A stretch of DNA of 64,000 nucleotides from Dendrocalamus latiflorus (lineage: Eukaryota > Streptophyta > Magnoliopsida > Poales > Poaceae): contig CM029669.1 of the NCBI GenBank assembly GCA_017311315.1, positions 18,635,102 to 18,699,101 on the forward strand, written 5' to 3'. A model generated the notes under the pieces. It worked only from the letters and a program-made list of their open reading frames with translations, did no database searches and had not been told where the DNA came from. This document shows positions 54,509-64,000 of this stretch, piece after piece (the first letter of the stretch is position 1; each line of letters opens with the position of its first letter). The position numbers and the translations under genes are program-made.

Positions 54509-54636
54509 CGCTCTTCGCGACAAGGGAAGAAGAAGCAGGGAAAGGAGCAACTGGCATGACAATTAGCACGGGCGGAAGCAAGGCGGCAGATCAAAAAGCC
54601 AAGCAAGAAAGGGTGCCTCCACCTCAACACTAGCAC

Positions 54637-54646
54637 CTTATAAAGG
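54637..54646 (-). promoter_or_regulatory. Candidate TATA box of the antisense gene
   Basis: CTTTATAAGG on the minus strand lies about 130 bases before the ATG at 54508, with a CT-poor, short leader between. It is the best promoter candidate for the antisense gene and stands between that gene and array 2. Confidence 0.45.
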
Positions 54647-54649
54647 CCG

Positions 54650-55040
54650 CTCGCCTGTCATATGGCTCAACGCACAGACAGATCAAATTCGCAGCGATTC
54701 GGCTGCCCAAGATTTGGAAAGAAGAACCGCCGGGGCCTAGAGGGCCGCGCCGGGTAGGTGGCCAAGCAGCGCACAACGCCTCCACGCCTTCAACACGCGT
54801 CCAACTTCTCGGGGGACGAGGCGAACGGCCGCGGTCACGCAACCGCCCACATCCCACGACGCACCAGTCGTGAGTCGCCACATGTCCCACCTGCAGAATG
54901 GCAGACTGCACGACACGACAGCCTGACTTCTGCCAGGCCAGGCGTCGGCGTGATTCCAGCCGCCATTAAAAGCGCACTACCAGACTGCAAGGTCACAACA
55001 GCCCCGGAGCGCAACCATACCGGCGCCAAGCTCCAATCTC
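54650..55040. other. Spacer between the antisense promoter and array 2
   Basis: GC-rich sequence without a convincing frame or repeat. It may be upstream control sequence of the antisense gene. Confidence 0.4.
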
Positions 55041-55830
55041 AGCGCAGGGACGGAGCGCGCGTGTCTACTTCGACTTAGGCGCCAGCCTCCGCTGCCACCC
55101 GTTCGAAGGGTAGGGACCGGAGCGCGCGTGCCTCGGCTTCGACTTAGGCGCCAGCCTCCACTGCCACCCGTTCGAAGGGTAGGGGACGGAGCGCGCGTGT
55201 CTACTTCGAGCTAGGCGCCAGCCTCCGCTGCCACCCGTTCGGGGGGTAGGGGACGGAGCGCGCGCGCCTCGGCTTCGACTTAGGCACCAGCCTCCGCTGC
55301 CACCCGTTCGAAGGGTAGGGGACGGAGCGCGCGCGTTTGCTTCGAGCTAGGCGCCAGCCTTCGCTGCCACCCGTTCGAAGGGTAGGGGACAGAGCGCGCG
55401 CGCGTCTACTTCGAGCTAGGCGCCAGCCTCCGCTGCCACCCGTTCGGGGGGTAGGGGACGGAGCGCGCGCGCCTCGGCTTCGACTTAGGCGTCAGCCTCC
55501 GCTGCCACCCGTTCGGAGGGTAGGGGACGGAGCGAGTGCGCCTCGGCTTCGACTTAGGCGCCAGCCTCCGCTGCCACCCATTCGAAGGGTAGGGGACGGA
55601 GCGCGCGCGTCTACTTCGACTTAGGCGCCAGCCTCCGCTGCCACCCGTTCGAAGGGTAGGGGACGGAGCGCGCGCGTCTACTTCGAGCTAGGCGCCAGCC
55701 TCCGCTGCTACCCGTTCAAAGGGTAGGGGACGGAGCGCGCGCGCGTCTACTTCGAGCCAGGCGCCAGCCTCCGCTGCCACCCGTTCGGAGGGTAGGGGAC
55801 GGAGCGCGTGCGTCTACGACGGAGCGCGCG
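55041..55830 (+). repeat. Minisatellite array 2 (about 65-72 bp unit, about eleven copies)
   Basis: The unit contains GGCGCCAGCCTCCGCTGCCA, then CCCGTTCGAAGGGTAGGGGA and CGGAGCGCGCG. Copies differ by small indels in CGCGCG runs and by TTCGAA versus TTCGGGG changes. The array lies upstream of the antisense gene's start and just inside the 3' LTR. Confidence 0.95.
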
Positions 55831-55980
55831 CGTCTGTTGCAACAAGGCACCTTCCATCCCAGACCTCAGGCTCCCCAGCCACAAGCTTGGAGAAATTCAC
55901 AGGCCGTAGGGGACGGAGGGGGCCAAAGGACTCGGCAACATGGCTTCGGCCCTGTGAAGCCCTTCACCATGAGAGGCTCC

Positions 55981-56213
55981 TGTCGTAGGGGTGGCCCCCA
56001 CCTAAGCCCAGCAGGCCTGTTAGGAGGTTATAAGAACCAGAATAACATGTGTAATGACATAAATGCCCCTAATGGGGATGTATGGATGTAAGGGCATATC
56101 TGTAAAAGTATACCCCATGAGAATATATATATATCACGATGAGGGGGAGGGTGAGACAGAACACTCCCACCTCTCCACTATCATCTCTCTCTGTTTGGTC
56201 TGTAACCACAACA
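55981..56213 (+). repeat. 3' LTR of the Tat element
   Basis: 233 bp with the same ends as the 5' LTR. Differences seen by eye are AACTG/ATCTG, one extra AT in the ATATAT run, and CAAG/CACG. The sequence before it (CCATGAGAGGCTCC) is only a poor polypurine tract. Confidence 0.93.
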
Positions 56214-56430
56214 GCGGGCGATGGCCATCCTCATCCCAATCCTTTACTGAGCAGCGAGCGGCCAATCCCCATCCCCATCCTCTACCAAGTAGCGGGCGGT
56301 GGCCATCCCCATCCCAATCCTCCACCAAGCAGCAGGCGGCCAATCCCCATCCTCCATCGAGCGACAGGCATCGGCCAAGGCGGGGAAGAGCGGTAGGCAT
56401 CGGCTAAGGTGGGGAAGAGCGGTAGCTAAG
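56214..56430 (+). repeat. Tandem repeat in the long LTR, next to the insertion site
   Basis: Units with GGCCAATCCCCATCC and CCAAGCAGC / CCAAGTAGC recur three to four times at roughly 55-75 bp. The GCGGG target of the Tat element belongs to the first unit. Confidence 0.6.
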
Positions 56431-58846
56431 GCACCATCTCACCGAGGGCAGCCGACAGCGACACACAGGTCAGCTGTAGCTCTTGCCTCCTGGCTGCCAC
56501 CACCACCTCCGGTAGTCCAGTCCGGTACTCTGGTGTTGGCTACTCAACTCCCCAATCCCCATTTTCCCTTAAGCCGAAAAGGCAGCAGTAGGTGTGTCTC
56601 TCTTTAGTCTTCACTCCTTAATCCTTATGTGCTTCATATTGCTCTTCCGGTTCTGACATGAGAATGTGATCTTGAGTTTGTATAAATTGAAAATCCCGCT
56701 GCAGCTCCCAGCCGCCACCACCACCTCTAGTGTTGGCTCCCCATTTCCCCTTCCGTCATGAATCATGATGGTTGTTAAGCATGGAAATGGAAGATAGAGA
56801 GGTTGCCGTTTTTAAGCCTTTCTGAAATACTGAACATAGAAAGCGTGGAACTCTGAATTTGTAGGCAAAATTTCGGCCATTTCATCTTTTTCCCCCTGAT
56901 TTTGTCAATTGTTTGTCCAGATTTTGGGCAAATTTCATTCTGTTTTCGCCCAGATTCTGGTGTAGAATTCAAACATCAGTTGAAAATTTCATCTGAAATT
57001 TTGCACGAAATTAGGAAAATTTGGGCATTTTGGTTCTTTCACTGGGTTCCAAATTTTTTTCCAATCCGAAATAGTTTTCCCTGTTCTTCTCATCTATTCA
57101 AGTCATTTCGTGTTCCTAGTCCCTTTGGACTTGGTAGGCTAGCCATGTTTCCCTTGGATGAATTGTAGTTGCACCGCTGTATCACCGTTCCCACGCCGCT
57201 GCAAGCCGTTGTCATTAGAGCTCCTTTGTGCACCATCTCACACGAAGTTTGTACCCCTAGAATCCCCATGCCACGTAGATGCTCATGACATGCTCAGGTT
57301 TTCTATTTCACTAACATTTAGCCATGGACACCATGCTCAAGCACGACATCGCCGTCATGCTCGCTGTCCATCTATCACAGTCCACCTCCGGTTGTGCCGC
57401 TAGTACCCGCGGCTTCTCCTTGAGCTCTTAAATCCATTTTTACGTCTCCCAACCTCCTCCAGTCTTCCTTTGCCCTCACCTGAGCTTCACCTTGGCCTCC
57501 CATGGCCGCTACCCTTGAACGAGGAGAACGAAGCCCCTTCTTTCTCTCTCTCTCTCCCCTCTACCTTTGTCTAGTGGGCCTTGTCCTTTTTGTTTGTTGC
57601 TTTACAAACCAAAACCTAGCCTAGAGTCAGTGACATGTGGGTCCTACTCCATTAAGTTATGTTATAAACACATATGTAGAACCATGCTTATGGCATGTAG
57701 GCCATCCCCACCTATTAGTCAAAAAATCACAGGAAACACATAAAATCTGCTATCTCACATGGAAAGCGTGTTCACGAGAAGCACACCACTGACATCACCC
57801 TCTAATCCCCACTGACCATGGGCCCCACAAACCAGAAACCCTAGCCCATTCTCTTTTTTTTTTGGAATTTCCTCTTGGGTTAAATTTCCAAAGGCCTATT
57901 CTCTCACATCCAAACTCTGTTTGATTCAATTATTGTTTTAAAATTTATATAAATTCAAAAAATTCAACAGTGCCATAATCATAATTTTGAAGTTCATTTG
58001 AATTTATTTGAATTTGTGTTGAATATAGATGTTTCACATTTATAGACTTTGACGCTACATGAGGCCGTCGCTGCTGATCAAGGACAAGCCATATCCATTG
58101 ATGAGTAAGGCAAGTCCTTACGATTAATTATGTTGCTCCTAGTTTTTAAATGCAATTACTTTGTTTTCAAATATTATTTGCATGCTTATTGTTATTTATT
58201 AAATTCTATGTTTAATATCGATGCTTAGCTAAACCCTGCAATTAATACCTGTTATTCCCTTCCTTGATTGTTGATATTATATCTACCTTGTCACCCTAGG
58301 CTAATTATTATAATAATTTGTGCTTGATTAATGATTGATGAATAAAGGTTGTGTTTTAGAGATGCTTAGTGGTTATTTTGAATATGATACAAGCATTGCC
58401 AATACAACCCTTGGGACATTGTATGATACTTGGTGTAGTAGCATGGGTTACAAAATGGTAAAGACTTGGTGAGGGGATGGTATGAAACTGGTGCAGGGAC
58501 TGCACGAAGTTGGGTTTGTAGATTGTCTCGCTTGAGTCGATTAAGGACCAAATCATGTGTCGTATTTATAAACTATCAAACATGCAACCACAAGTCAAGT
58601 ATGGCGCGCGACCTAACCAAGTAATTTGCTTAGTTTCGGCGTGACTCCCATGCATAGTAGTAGGTTGGATTTCTATTGTCAAAAAGGGATGCGGATTTCC
58701 CTCACAATGGCAGGTCCCTCATTGAAAGTGTAGCCTGCTGAATAAAGCATTCTAGGTGTGTCCCGTAACGATCATGTCCTAATGTTGAGGGTCTCTACCC
58801 ACTGGGTGGGAAAAGTGTCAGGACTTGGCATTGTAAAGGCCTTACC
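56219..58846 (+). mobile_element. Long gypsy LTR (Tekay-like), right part, truncated
   Basis: This continues the LTR from 42557. Shared landmarks with the solo LTRs are the block CTTGTCACCCTAGG (near 58288, compare the inverse at 28536) and an ACAACCC/CATGGG-rich tail. The total LTR length is about 4.1 kb, close to the other copies. It stops near 58846, where the carboxylesterase fragment begins, without a CA end or the expected CATTA duplication, so the end was lost. Confidence 0.55.
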
Positions 58847-59054
58847 GCCATGGTCGTGCCCATGAGCCGCTGCACGCGGTCGCTCCTATACTGGATGAGG
58901 AATGGCGTGAAGTCAAACTTGACTTCCATGTTCGGGTCACGCGCCCGGCTACGCAGTGCCAAGGCCTCCTCCGCACTCTTCGCCTCTACTACTGCTGCGA
59001 AAGACGGCGGAGCACGACGAGCAGCACGGTTAACAACACTCTCCCCCAAGCCAT
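58830..59054 (-). pseudogene. Carboxylesterase (CXE-type) 5' fragment, broken
   Basis: The minus strand reads NMEVKFDFTPFLIQYRSDRV then QRLMGTTMAV (about 58936-58847). This is the N-terminal strand region of plant class-I carboxylesterases, as in grass 'probable carboxylesterase 12' proteins. An upstream ATG at 59054 starts a hydrophobic signal-like peptide, MAWGRVLLTVLLVVL, but it is in another frame and hits TAG within 22 codons; a small indel between the two parts explains this. The catalytic HGG and GxSxG parts are missing, because the gene stops at the LTR boundary near 58846. It is therefore a remnant of a host gene cut by the retroelement or carried with it. In the family these enzymes hydrolyse short-chain esters; here no activity can be expected. 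Confidence 0.6.
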
Positions 59055-59160
59055 GACGAGAGCACGCCCGACACAGTGGCAGCGAGTGCCCTGCACTGCA
59101 CTGTAGTAAGAGGTATGAGCGTTGCGAATGTTGACCGGTGGTGTGGCCGCCCACGCGATT

Positions 59161-59170
59161 GCTTATATGC
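59161..59170 (-). promoter_or_regulatory. TATA box of the carboxylesterase remnant
   Basis: GCATATAAGC on the minus strand lies about 107 bases before the ATG at 59054, a normal plant distance. It supports the view that 5' parts of a real gene, promoter included, are kept here. Confidence 0.5.
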
Positions 59171-59842
59171 ACCGATGTGACCGACACGATGGGCAGCCGC
59201 GCACTATTTTCTCTCAGCACGGCACGCATGGGTGCATGGTGGCGTGTTCCCTCCTTTTGACCGCTTCCACGGGAAGCAACTGATGGCGTGCGTGGCATGG
59301 CCGATGTGTCCCGCTCGCACTCACGAAACGGCTCGGTTTGGTCAATGCACGGCGTTGTCGTTCCAGTAGTGGGGCGGTACTCGCTATTAAGCATGTACAG
59401 TGGTACAGTCAGCTGTTGTTTATAGTATTTTTTCATATCATCTGTAAATAACACTAAAGACACATTCTATAATGGGTTGTTTGTAAGTTATCTATAGTAA
59501 ATTTTCTGTAAAATATAGATAACATTGATACAATAGCACAAAAATTGTCTATAGCAAACTATTTATAGACAATATTGATATAATGGCATGCAAAACCGTC
59601 TAGTCGTCTACAGTAAGTTATTTTCTCGCATTTCGATTGTCTATAGAATTACAGACAACTTGCTTCTCTCTCCTCTTTCTCTTACATCTACCTCAATAAA
59701 ATTTCTACGTAACACCTCTTATAAGTAATTTATATCATCCTATTATATATAACCTTAGTGGGCCGTAACCATCCGGCGCCTAGTGCTTAAGAGCGCGGAG
59801 CTACCCGCCTGTTGTGAAGCCAAGTACTGACCGGTGCGTAGT
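59171..59842. other. Upstream sequence of the carboxylesterase remnant and AT-rich spacer
   Basis: 59171-59400 is moderately GC-rich and is probably old promoter sequence. 59440-59700 is AT-rich with short inverted motifs such as TTGTCTATAG and CTATAGACAA-like pieces that could be a decayed small element. No gene is seen. Confidence 0.4.
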
Positions 59843-59845
59843 TAA

Positions 59846-60229
59846 GGGCCTGTTTGGGAGAGCTCCACCACTGAAAACATGGATCTGGAGCAGCAGCTCC
59901 ACCATGGAGCAGCTCCACCGTGGATCTGGGATCCCACCATGGAGTGTTTGACTTGTACAGCAGCTCCAAATCCACGAAATTGAGGTTTTGGTGGGAATGA
60001 CCACTTTTGGTGGGATGGGTGTGTAACCAGTGGCATTGGTGGGTAATTACCACCCAACTCCACGGTGGAGCACCCCTTGAGGAGCTCCATGAAATCCATG
60101 GATCTGGCCCTCAAATCCAGGATTTTGGTGGATCCAGATTTCGCAGAGCTGAAGCGTTTGGGTAAACTTTCGTGGAGTGGAGCTATTTTTCGTGGATTTA
60201 GAGCTGGTGGAGCTCTCCCAAACAGGCCC
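59846..60229. mobile_element. Tourist-like MITE (PIF/Harbinger), 384 bp
   Basis: The left end GGGCCTGTTTGGGAGAGCTC is matched exactly by the inverted right end, and TAA flanks both sides (59843-59845, 60230-60232). The terminal sequence and the 3-bp TWA duplication are the marks of Tourist elements. The inside is full of GGAGCTCC / GGATCTGG-type inverted repeats. No coding capacity. Confidence 0.92.
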
Positions 60230-60232
60230 TAA

Positions 60233-60799
60233 ATCCTCATGTTATTATACAATGGCTGTGGAGTTACTCCATAAAACTGGTAAACATAGTGTCACGGGAG
60301 AGAGCATTTGTGCCAGTGTTGGTAGGAGAATTTGGAGCATTTTTGTGCGCTTGTGGGGGTTCCTCGTCTGAGTTGGCCTCTGCGAATGCCGCTGGGTTCT
60401 AGATCCAGCATGTCATTTAAGAGCCTTTGGTGCCTGTGGCTACGAACGGACCACTTTCTTTTGATTTATGATTTAAATATTTAAATTCTAAATGTTTGTG
60501 AGAGATAGTATATAAAGAAAAACAGTCACATATGATTTTGGTTGATACAGCTAAACTCAGTATATTTTTTACTACAATTTTTCTATTGATATTGTTTTAA
60601 AAAATATACTATTTAAAAACTAGTAACTGTACAAGCATAAATTAACTTTAAACCTATATCCTCTCGTCGTGCGAGCGATTGTTGCCTTGCTGGACATGCC
60701 GGCCGTTCGTATTTAGAGCCTAGCACCTGCGCCATCGATGGCCGGCGTTTTACTATTACGACTACCTGCAGAGTGTCGCCTCCCCTGCCTTACCATTTA
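60233..60799. other. Spacer between two small elements
   Basis: No gene was found. The first part (to about 60400) has a short plus-strand frame without a domain; 60460-60650 is AT-rich. Confidence 0.4.
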
Positions 60800-61029
60800 G
60801 GGCATCTCCAACAGTATGAGCTAGTTACTAGCTCTAAGATAACTTCTCCAATAGTACTAACTTTAGCACATAGCTCATAACATAAATAGCCTCACATGAC
60901 ACTCTCACATAATCTTGGAATGTGTGTATGAGACTAGCTCTTGATCAAGAGATAGCTTTTCTCTCTCTTCTATTAAAATATGAAACAATATGCTTAGAGC
61001 TAGCTCATAAGTCACTGTTGGAGATGCTC
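60800..61029. mobile_element. MITE, 230 bp, GGGCATCTCCAACAGT ends
   Basis: The left end GGGCATCTCCAACAGT pairs with the inverted right end GAGCATCTCCAACAGT. The next inner motif, ATGAGCTAG, also recurs inverted. Flanks TTA and TAC share only TA, so the target duplication is imperfect. The family is a common small DNA element in grasses. Confidence 0.7.
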
Positions 61030-61648
61030 TACTAACCGGAAGCGACCGAGGCATGGCACTGGTCCATTGCCGGTTTTAACCAGCACCGGTACAGTGAAAA
61101 TGTGTCATGTGTGTACTGAACTACTGATTGATGTACATGCACTCGCTCTGCTTTTAGGTTCTCCCTGGCGTAATAATGGCCGTTGGAACGGTAAATGTCG
61201 AGGAGCAGAGAAGGCAAATTTGCAGAAACGATGGTACTATTGCCGTACCGGTGCACCTGATATACATGTGTGATGTGTCCGGTATAAATTCTGTCGATCT
61301 TAGGCAGTTTTGGTCCGCTCTTTTGGGGTTTTTTTTTACAGTTTTTGCCTACGGTTTTTCTAGAAGATGAAAAGGATGGAACGGTTTCTTAAATGGCTTT
61401 AAAAAATCGCTTCTTTAAATAGCTTTTCAAAACGATGTGTGTTTCGCGTCGACATCTCTATCATTCATCACCGTTTTAAAAAATGTAGACAAAATCTATT
61501 AGCTCTAATCCAAAGCTATCAGCTATAGAAAAAAATAGCCTTTAAACGGTGATGCATGCATGACCACAGCCTTAACGGCAATCCAAAGCCATGGTGTGTA
61601 TGATTCGGATCAGCGAATGTGATGTGTCGAACTTCCTGTTCTAGTGCT
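61030..61648. other. Spacer before the last LTR
   Basis: No gene with support. ACCAGCACCGGTACAGTG and its loose inverse TACCGGTGCACCTG occur at 61079 and 61245 and may be remnants of another small element. Confidence 0.35.
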
Positions 61649-64000
61649 TGTAACACCCCCATTTCTGGGAGTATTATGAACCCTCGTAACTGCTCAGGAT
61701 TGTTCAGCTGCGAGTATATCCATCGAGTGTATAACATTGCCAACACATGCTTAAAATAAAAGCCAACTTTATTACAATATAAAGGCATAGAAGCCAAGTT
61801 TTATAGTAGGGCAAACGGCCCTTAGATACCTTGCAAACAAGAGAACGCCACAGGCACGCCTGAGCGGAGGACGACCCTAATTCCACGAATCCTCGACCTT
61901 GTAGAGCTCTACCCCTTTGCCTTCATCTGCCTCCTCGTTGATGATTATTTCTGTTAATGTTTTTAGCAAGTATGAGTACAACTACCGTACTCAACAAGTC
62001 ACACAGAGATTGCTATTAACTACATACAGGGTACATCAAGTGATGGGGAAAAGTTTATATTTTTATATGGATGCAATTTTAGTTGTAAACATGTTTTAAA
62101 CATAAAATCATAACTTTCTATAAACTTCAGGGGTTTTCAAGGTTCAATTACCAGACCACCAACATTACCAGATCCTTTCCAAATCTACTTATGCCTTGTT
62201 GCTGGAATCACCCATTAAACATAGCTTCAATTACTGGAAGCACGGCGTATTCAAATACATTTGGTCATGACTTTGCAAAGCTGCCCTGCTTTACCCACAA
62301 GATTCCTTAACTCTGGCCAAAGAGTTAAGAAAACAAGGTTGTTCGCTGCTCAATTCTCTATATAGCCTCTACCTAGTAGGTTTCCTCGATAAGCCCAGGC
62401 CACAACCTCTGACTCATCTCAGCCTACTATTGTGTGGACATCTGATAATCAAATCAACAGTAAAAATAACAACGGCGCCAACTTCCATACATCCCTTCTC
62501 AACTCCCTTCCGTATGGACTCACACTTTGCCTTCACCTTGCGTCTGTAGAGGTTCAATCGAATTTGAGCAGCTATTAGACCAGGTTTGACGTATCAACTC
62601 TTGTGGTTGGGCGATCACTATGTTCTTTACTCAGCATAAGGGTCTAGTTCTTATATTTTCACTGGTGGCAATTTCTCTCTACAAATCTATCCAGTGCTTT
62701 AACATTCCCATTGATTTGTAACATTTGCCTTCACCCTAGGTCACGGGATCCAACGATCCTCGCTTACCCTAGAACCACTTTCCCAAACAAATACCAAATC
62801 TTTTAGTAACAGTAGATGACGATTCTCTAAGCTATCATATTCACATTATTACTATACTTAATATTACTATGTTTTGTCAAGGTGAATATGGCCATCAAAT
62901 TAGACTGGGCTTTTTCAGATGGTAGGATATAAATAGTATCATGTCATTCTAAGCATTTATTGTATATAAAATAACAGTGCACAAATAGCATAATGAAAAT
63001 ACAAGTAAATAAATAACTTAGGGAATGTAGGATCAACATGTTCAAAAATATGTGTGACTTGCCTTGCGAGTTTACGATTTCGATTAACTTGTACTCTTCG
63101 GCGGGCTGGGCCTGGACTTGAACTTCTCCCTCCTGCTCCTACGAATCCTTGACTTCGGAAGCTAACGTAAAACAATTTAAAATAAATTAATTCCATGCCC
63201 GAAGGAATGAGCGAGGAATAAAGAAAATAAAAGAATAAAGAAAATCCGGAAAACTCCAATAAATTAGGATTTTGGGCTTATAGGAGGGCTATATGGGGAA
63301 ATGGGCCTTGGATTTGGGTTTGCGGGCTCGAAACGAATCCAGGGAGTATAAACTTATATTTTTCGGTTTGGGTCAATCACTGTTCATCCGACTCGGTTGG
63401 CACTATTCATCAGGCTCGGACCCGACACGGCTAGGCGACTCGGCGCAACCGCATCGATTCGGCCCGGTCGGTTGGAACGGGTGTGGTCGAGTTGGCTTGA
63501 CTCAGCCGAAACGGAGGGGGTTCGGTCAGGTGAACAGTAACCGAACGGTTGCTGTTCTTCTTCCCGAACGCGCGCGCCAAACAGAGGAAATGGCGGCGGC
63601 TCTCGGCAACCGTAGGGCATTTTGCGACGGCTTTCGAGGGTGCGGTTGGGTTCATGGAGGTATAGGGGTTCCGTTTTGGGTGGTTGGAGGGCCGGCGGAG
63701 GCGGCAATCGCCGGCGGCGGCCCATTTCTTCTAGCGGTCATTTTTGAAATTGCGAGCTCATGAGGGCTTCTTCGAGCAATTGGGTCGGCCTAGGAGCTTC
63801 TCTAGGGTTCGGGTAGGTTTAGGGAACGGTCGGTTGAAGCTCGGGAGGTCTGGTTGGGGTTGGCCACGGTGGGCGTGGGCGACGGTGAAGGGGTGAATGG
63901 CGCCGGGGAAGGAGAGGGATTCAGAAGCTAGGGCAAGGCTTGGGGAATGTTTATAGCATTATGGTGGAGCTATAGGCGAAAGTAATTGGAGAATGGCAGA
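61649..64000 (-). mobile_element. Long gypsy LTR (Tekay-like), running off the window
   Basis: It starts TGTAACACCCCCATTTCTGG, with GTGCT just outside (61644-61648). The order of blocks follows the fragment at 9290-12312: a GGAATCACCCA block, then GTCAAGGTGAATATGG, then a GC-rich leader near 63400-63760. Compared with the complete solo LTRs, this is the minus orientation. No internal region is seen before the window ends, so it could be a solo LTR or the end of a full element. The GC-rich ORFs at 63293-63763 match those of other LTR copies in kind and are not called as genes. Confidence 0.65.

Larger units (their letters stand above)
44015..56213 (+). mobile_element. Ty3/gypsy retrotransposon, Tat lineage, 12.2 kb
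   Basis: Both LTRs are present, flanked by GCGGG (44010-44014, 56214-56218). Order inside: primer site, gag, protease, reverse transcriptase, RNase H, a second archaeal-type RNase H, integrase, a minisatellite array, an antisense spliced gene, a second array, 3' LTR. The double RNase H marks the Tat lineage (relatives of RIRE2, Grande and Cinful). By eye the LTRs differ at two bases and one 2-bp indel in about 231, so the insertion is young, on the order of 0.3 million years if the usual grass rate of 1.3e-8 per site per year holds. Despite this the coding part has an in-frame TGA and a frameshift. It is nested in the long LTR that starts at 42557. Confidence 0.95.

Overview
The window is plant nuclear DNA, almost certainly from a grass. 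It has spliced genes with plant consensus sites, CACTA elements with CACAGACGGTTTT-type subterminal repeats, Tourist- and hAT-like small elements, and Ty3/gypsy elements of the Tat and (probably) Tekay lineages. The species cannot be told from the sequence alone. Transposable elements, most of them nested, fill about two thirds of the window.

Layout. 576-1343 (minus): an intact BKI1-like brassinosteroid signalling regulator. 1911-9267: a CACTA element with matching ends and a TAC target duplication; it holds an antisense ORF of unknown function, a broken tnp2-type transposase and a spliced Ulp1-like (C48) protease gene. 9290-13650: an LTR fragment and hAT-like elements. 13858-21485: a second, decayed CACTA derivative that kept the protease gene but no recognisable transposase; a 4.3 kb solo LTR and a 982 bp hAT-like element are inserted in it. 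22690-24470: a DPH4 (diphthamide J-protein) pseudogene. 25800-30990: a possible minus-strand first exon split by a 4.7 kb solo LTR.

32150-42550 (plus): SEC23, the one large intact gene, with 13 coding exons and a deduced 763-residue product. Its introns carry a non-autonomous LTR element with TSD GTATT, placed in an intron that starts with GC, a hAT-like element with TSD TCTCAGAC, and a 54 bp tandem duplication. 42557-58846: a long LTR split by a young 12.2 kb Tat-lineage gypsy element (44015-56213, TSD GCGGG). That element has gag-pro, reverse transcriptase with two RNase H domains, integrase, two minisatellite arrays and an antisense spliced gene between them. 58830-59170 (minus): a broken carboxylesterase 5' end with its TATA box. 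59846-61029: two small inverted-repeat elements. 61649 to the end: another long LTR running out of the window.

How it fits together. The host genes are BKI1-like, DPH4 (dead), SEC23 and a carboxylesterase remnant; they are unrelated in function and form no cluster. The rest is insertion history. Five copies of long TGTAACA-type LTRs are present without any matching internal region, which points to repeated LTR-LTR recombination. The most unusual parts are the gene-bearing CACTA pair, the antisense gene of the gypsy element with its methylation-like pattern of stop codons, and tRNA-like A and B boxes at matching places in two solo LTRs.
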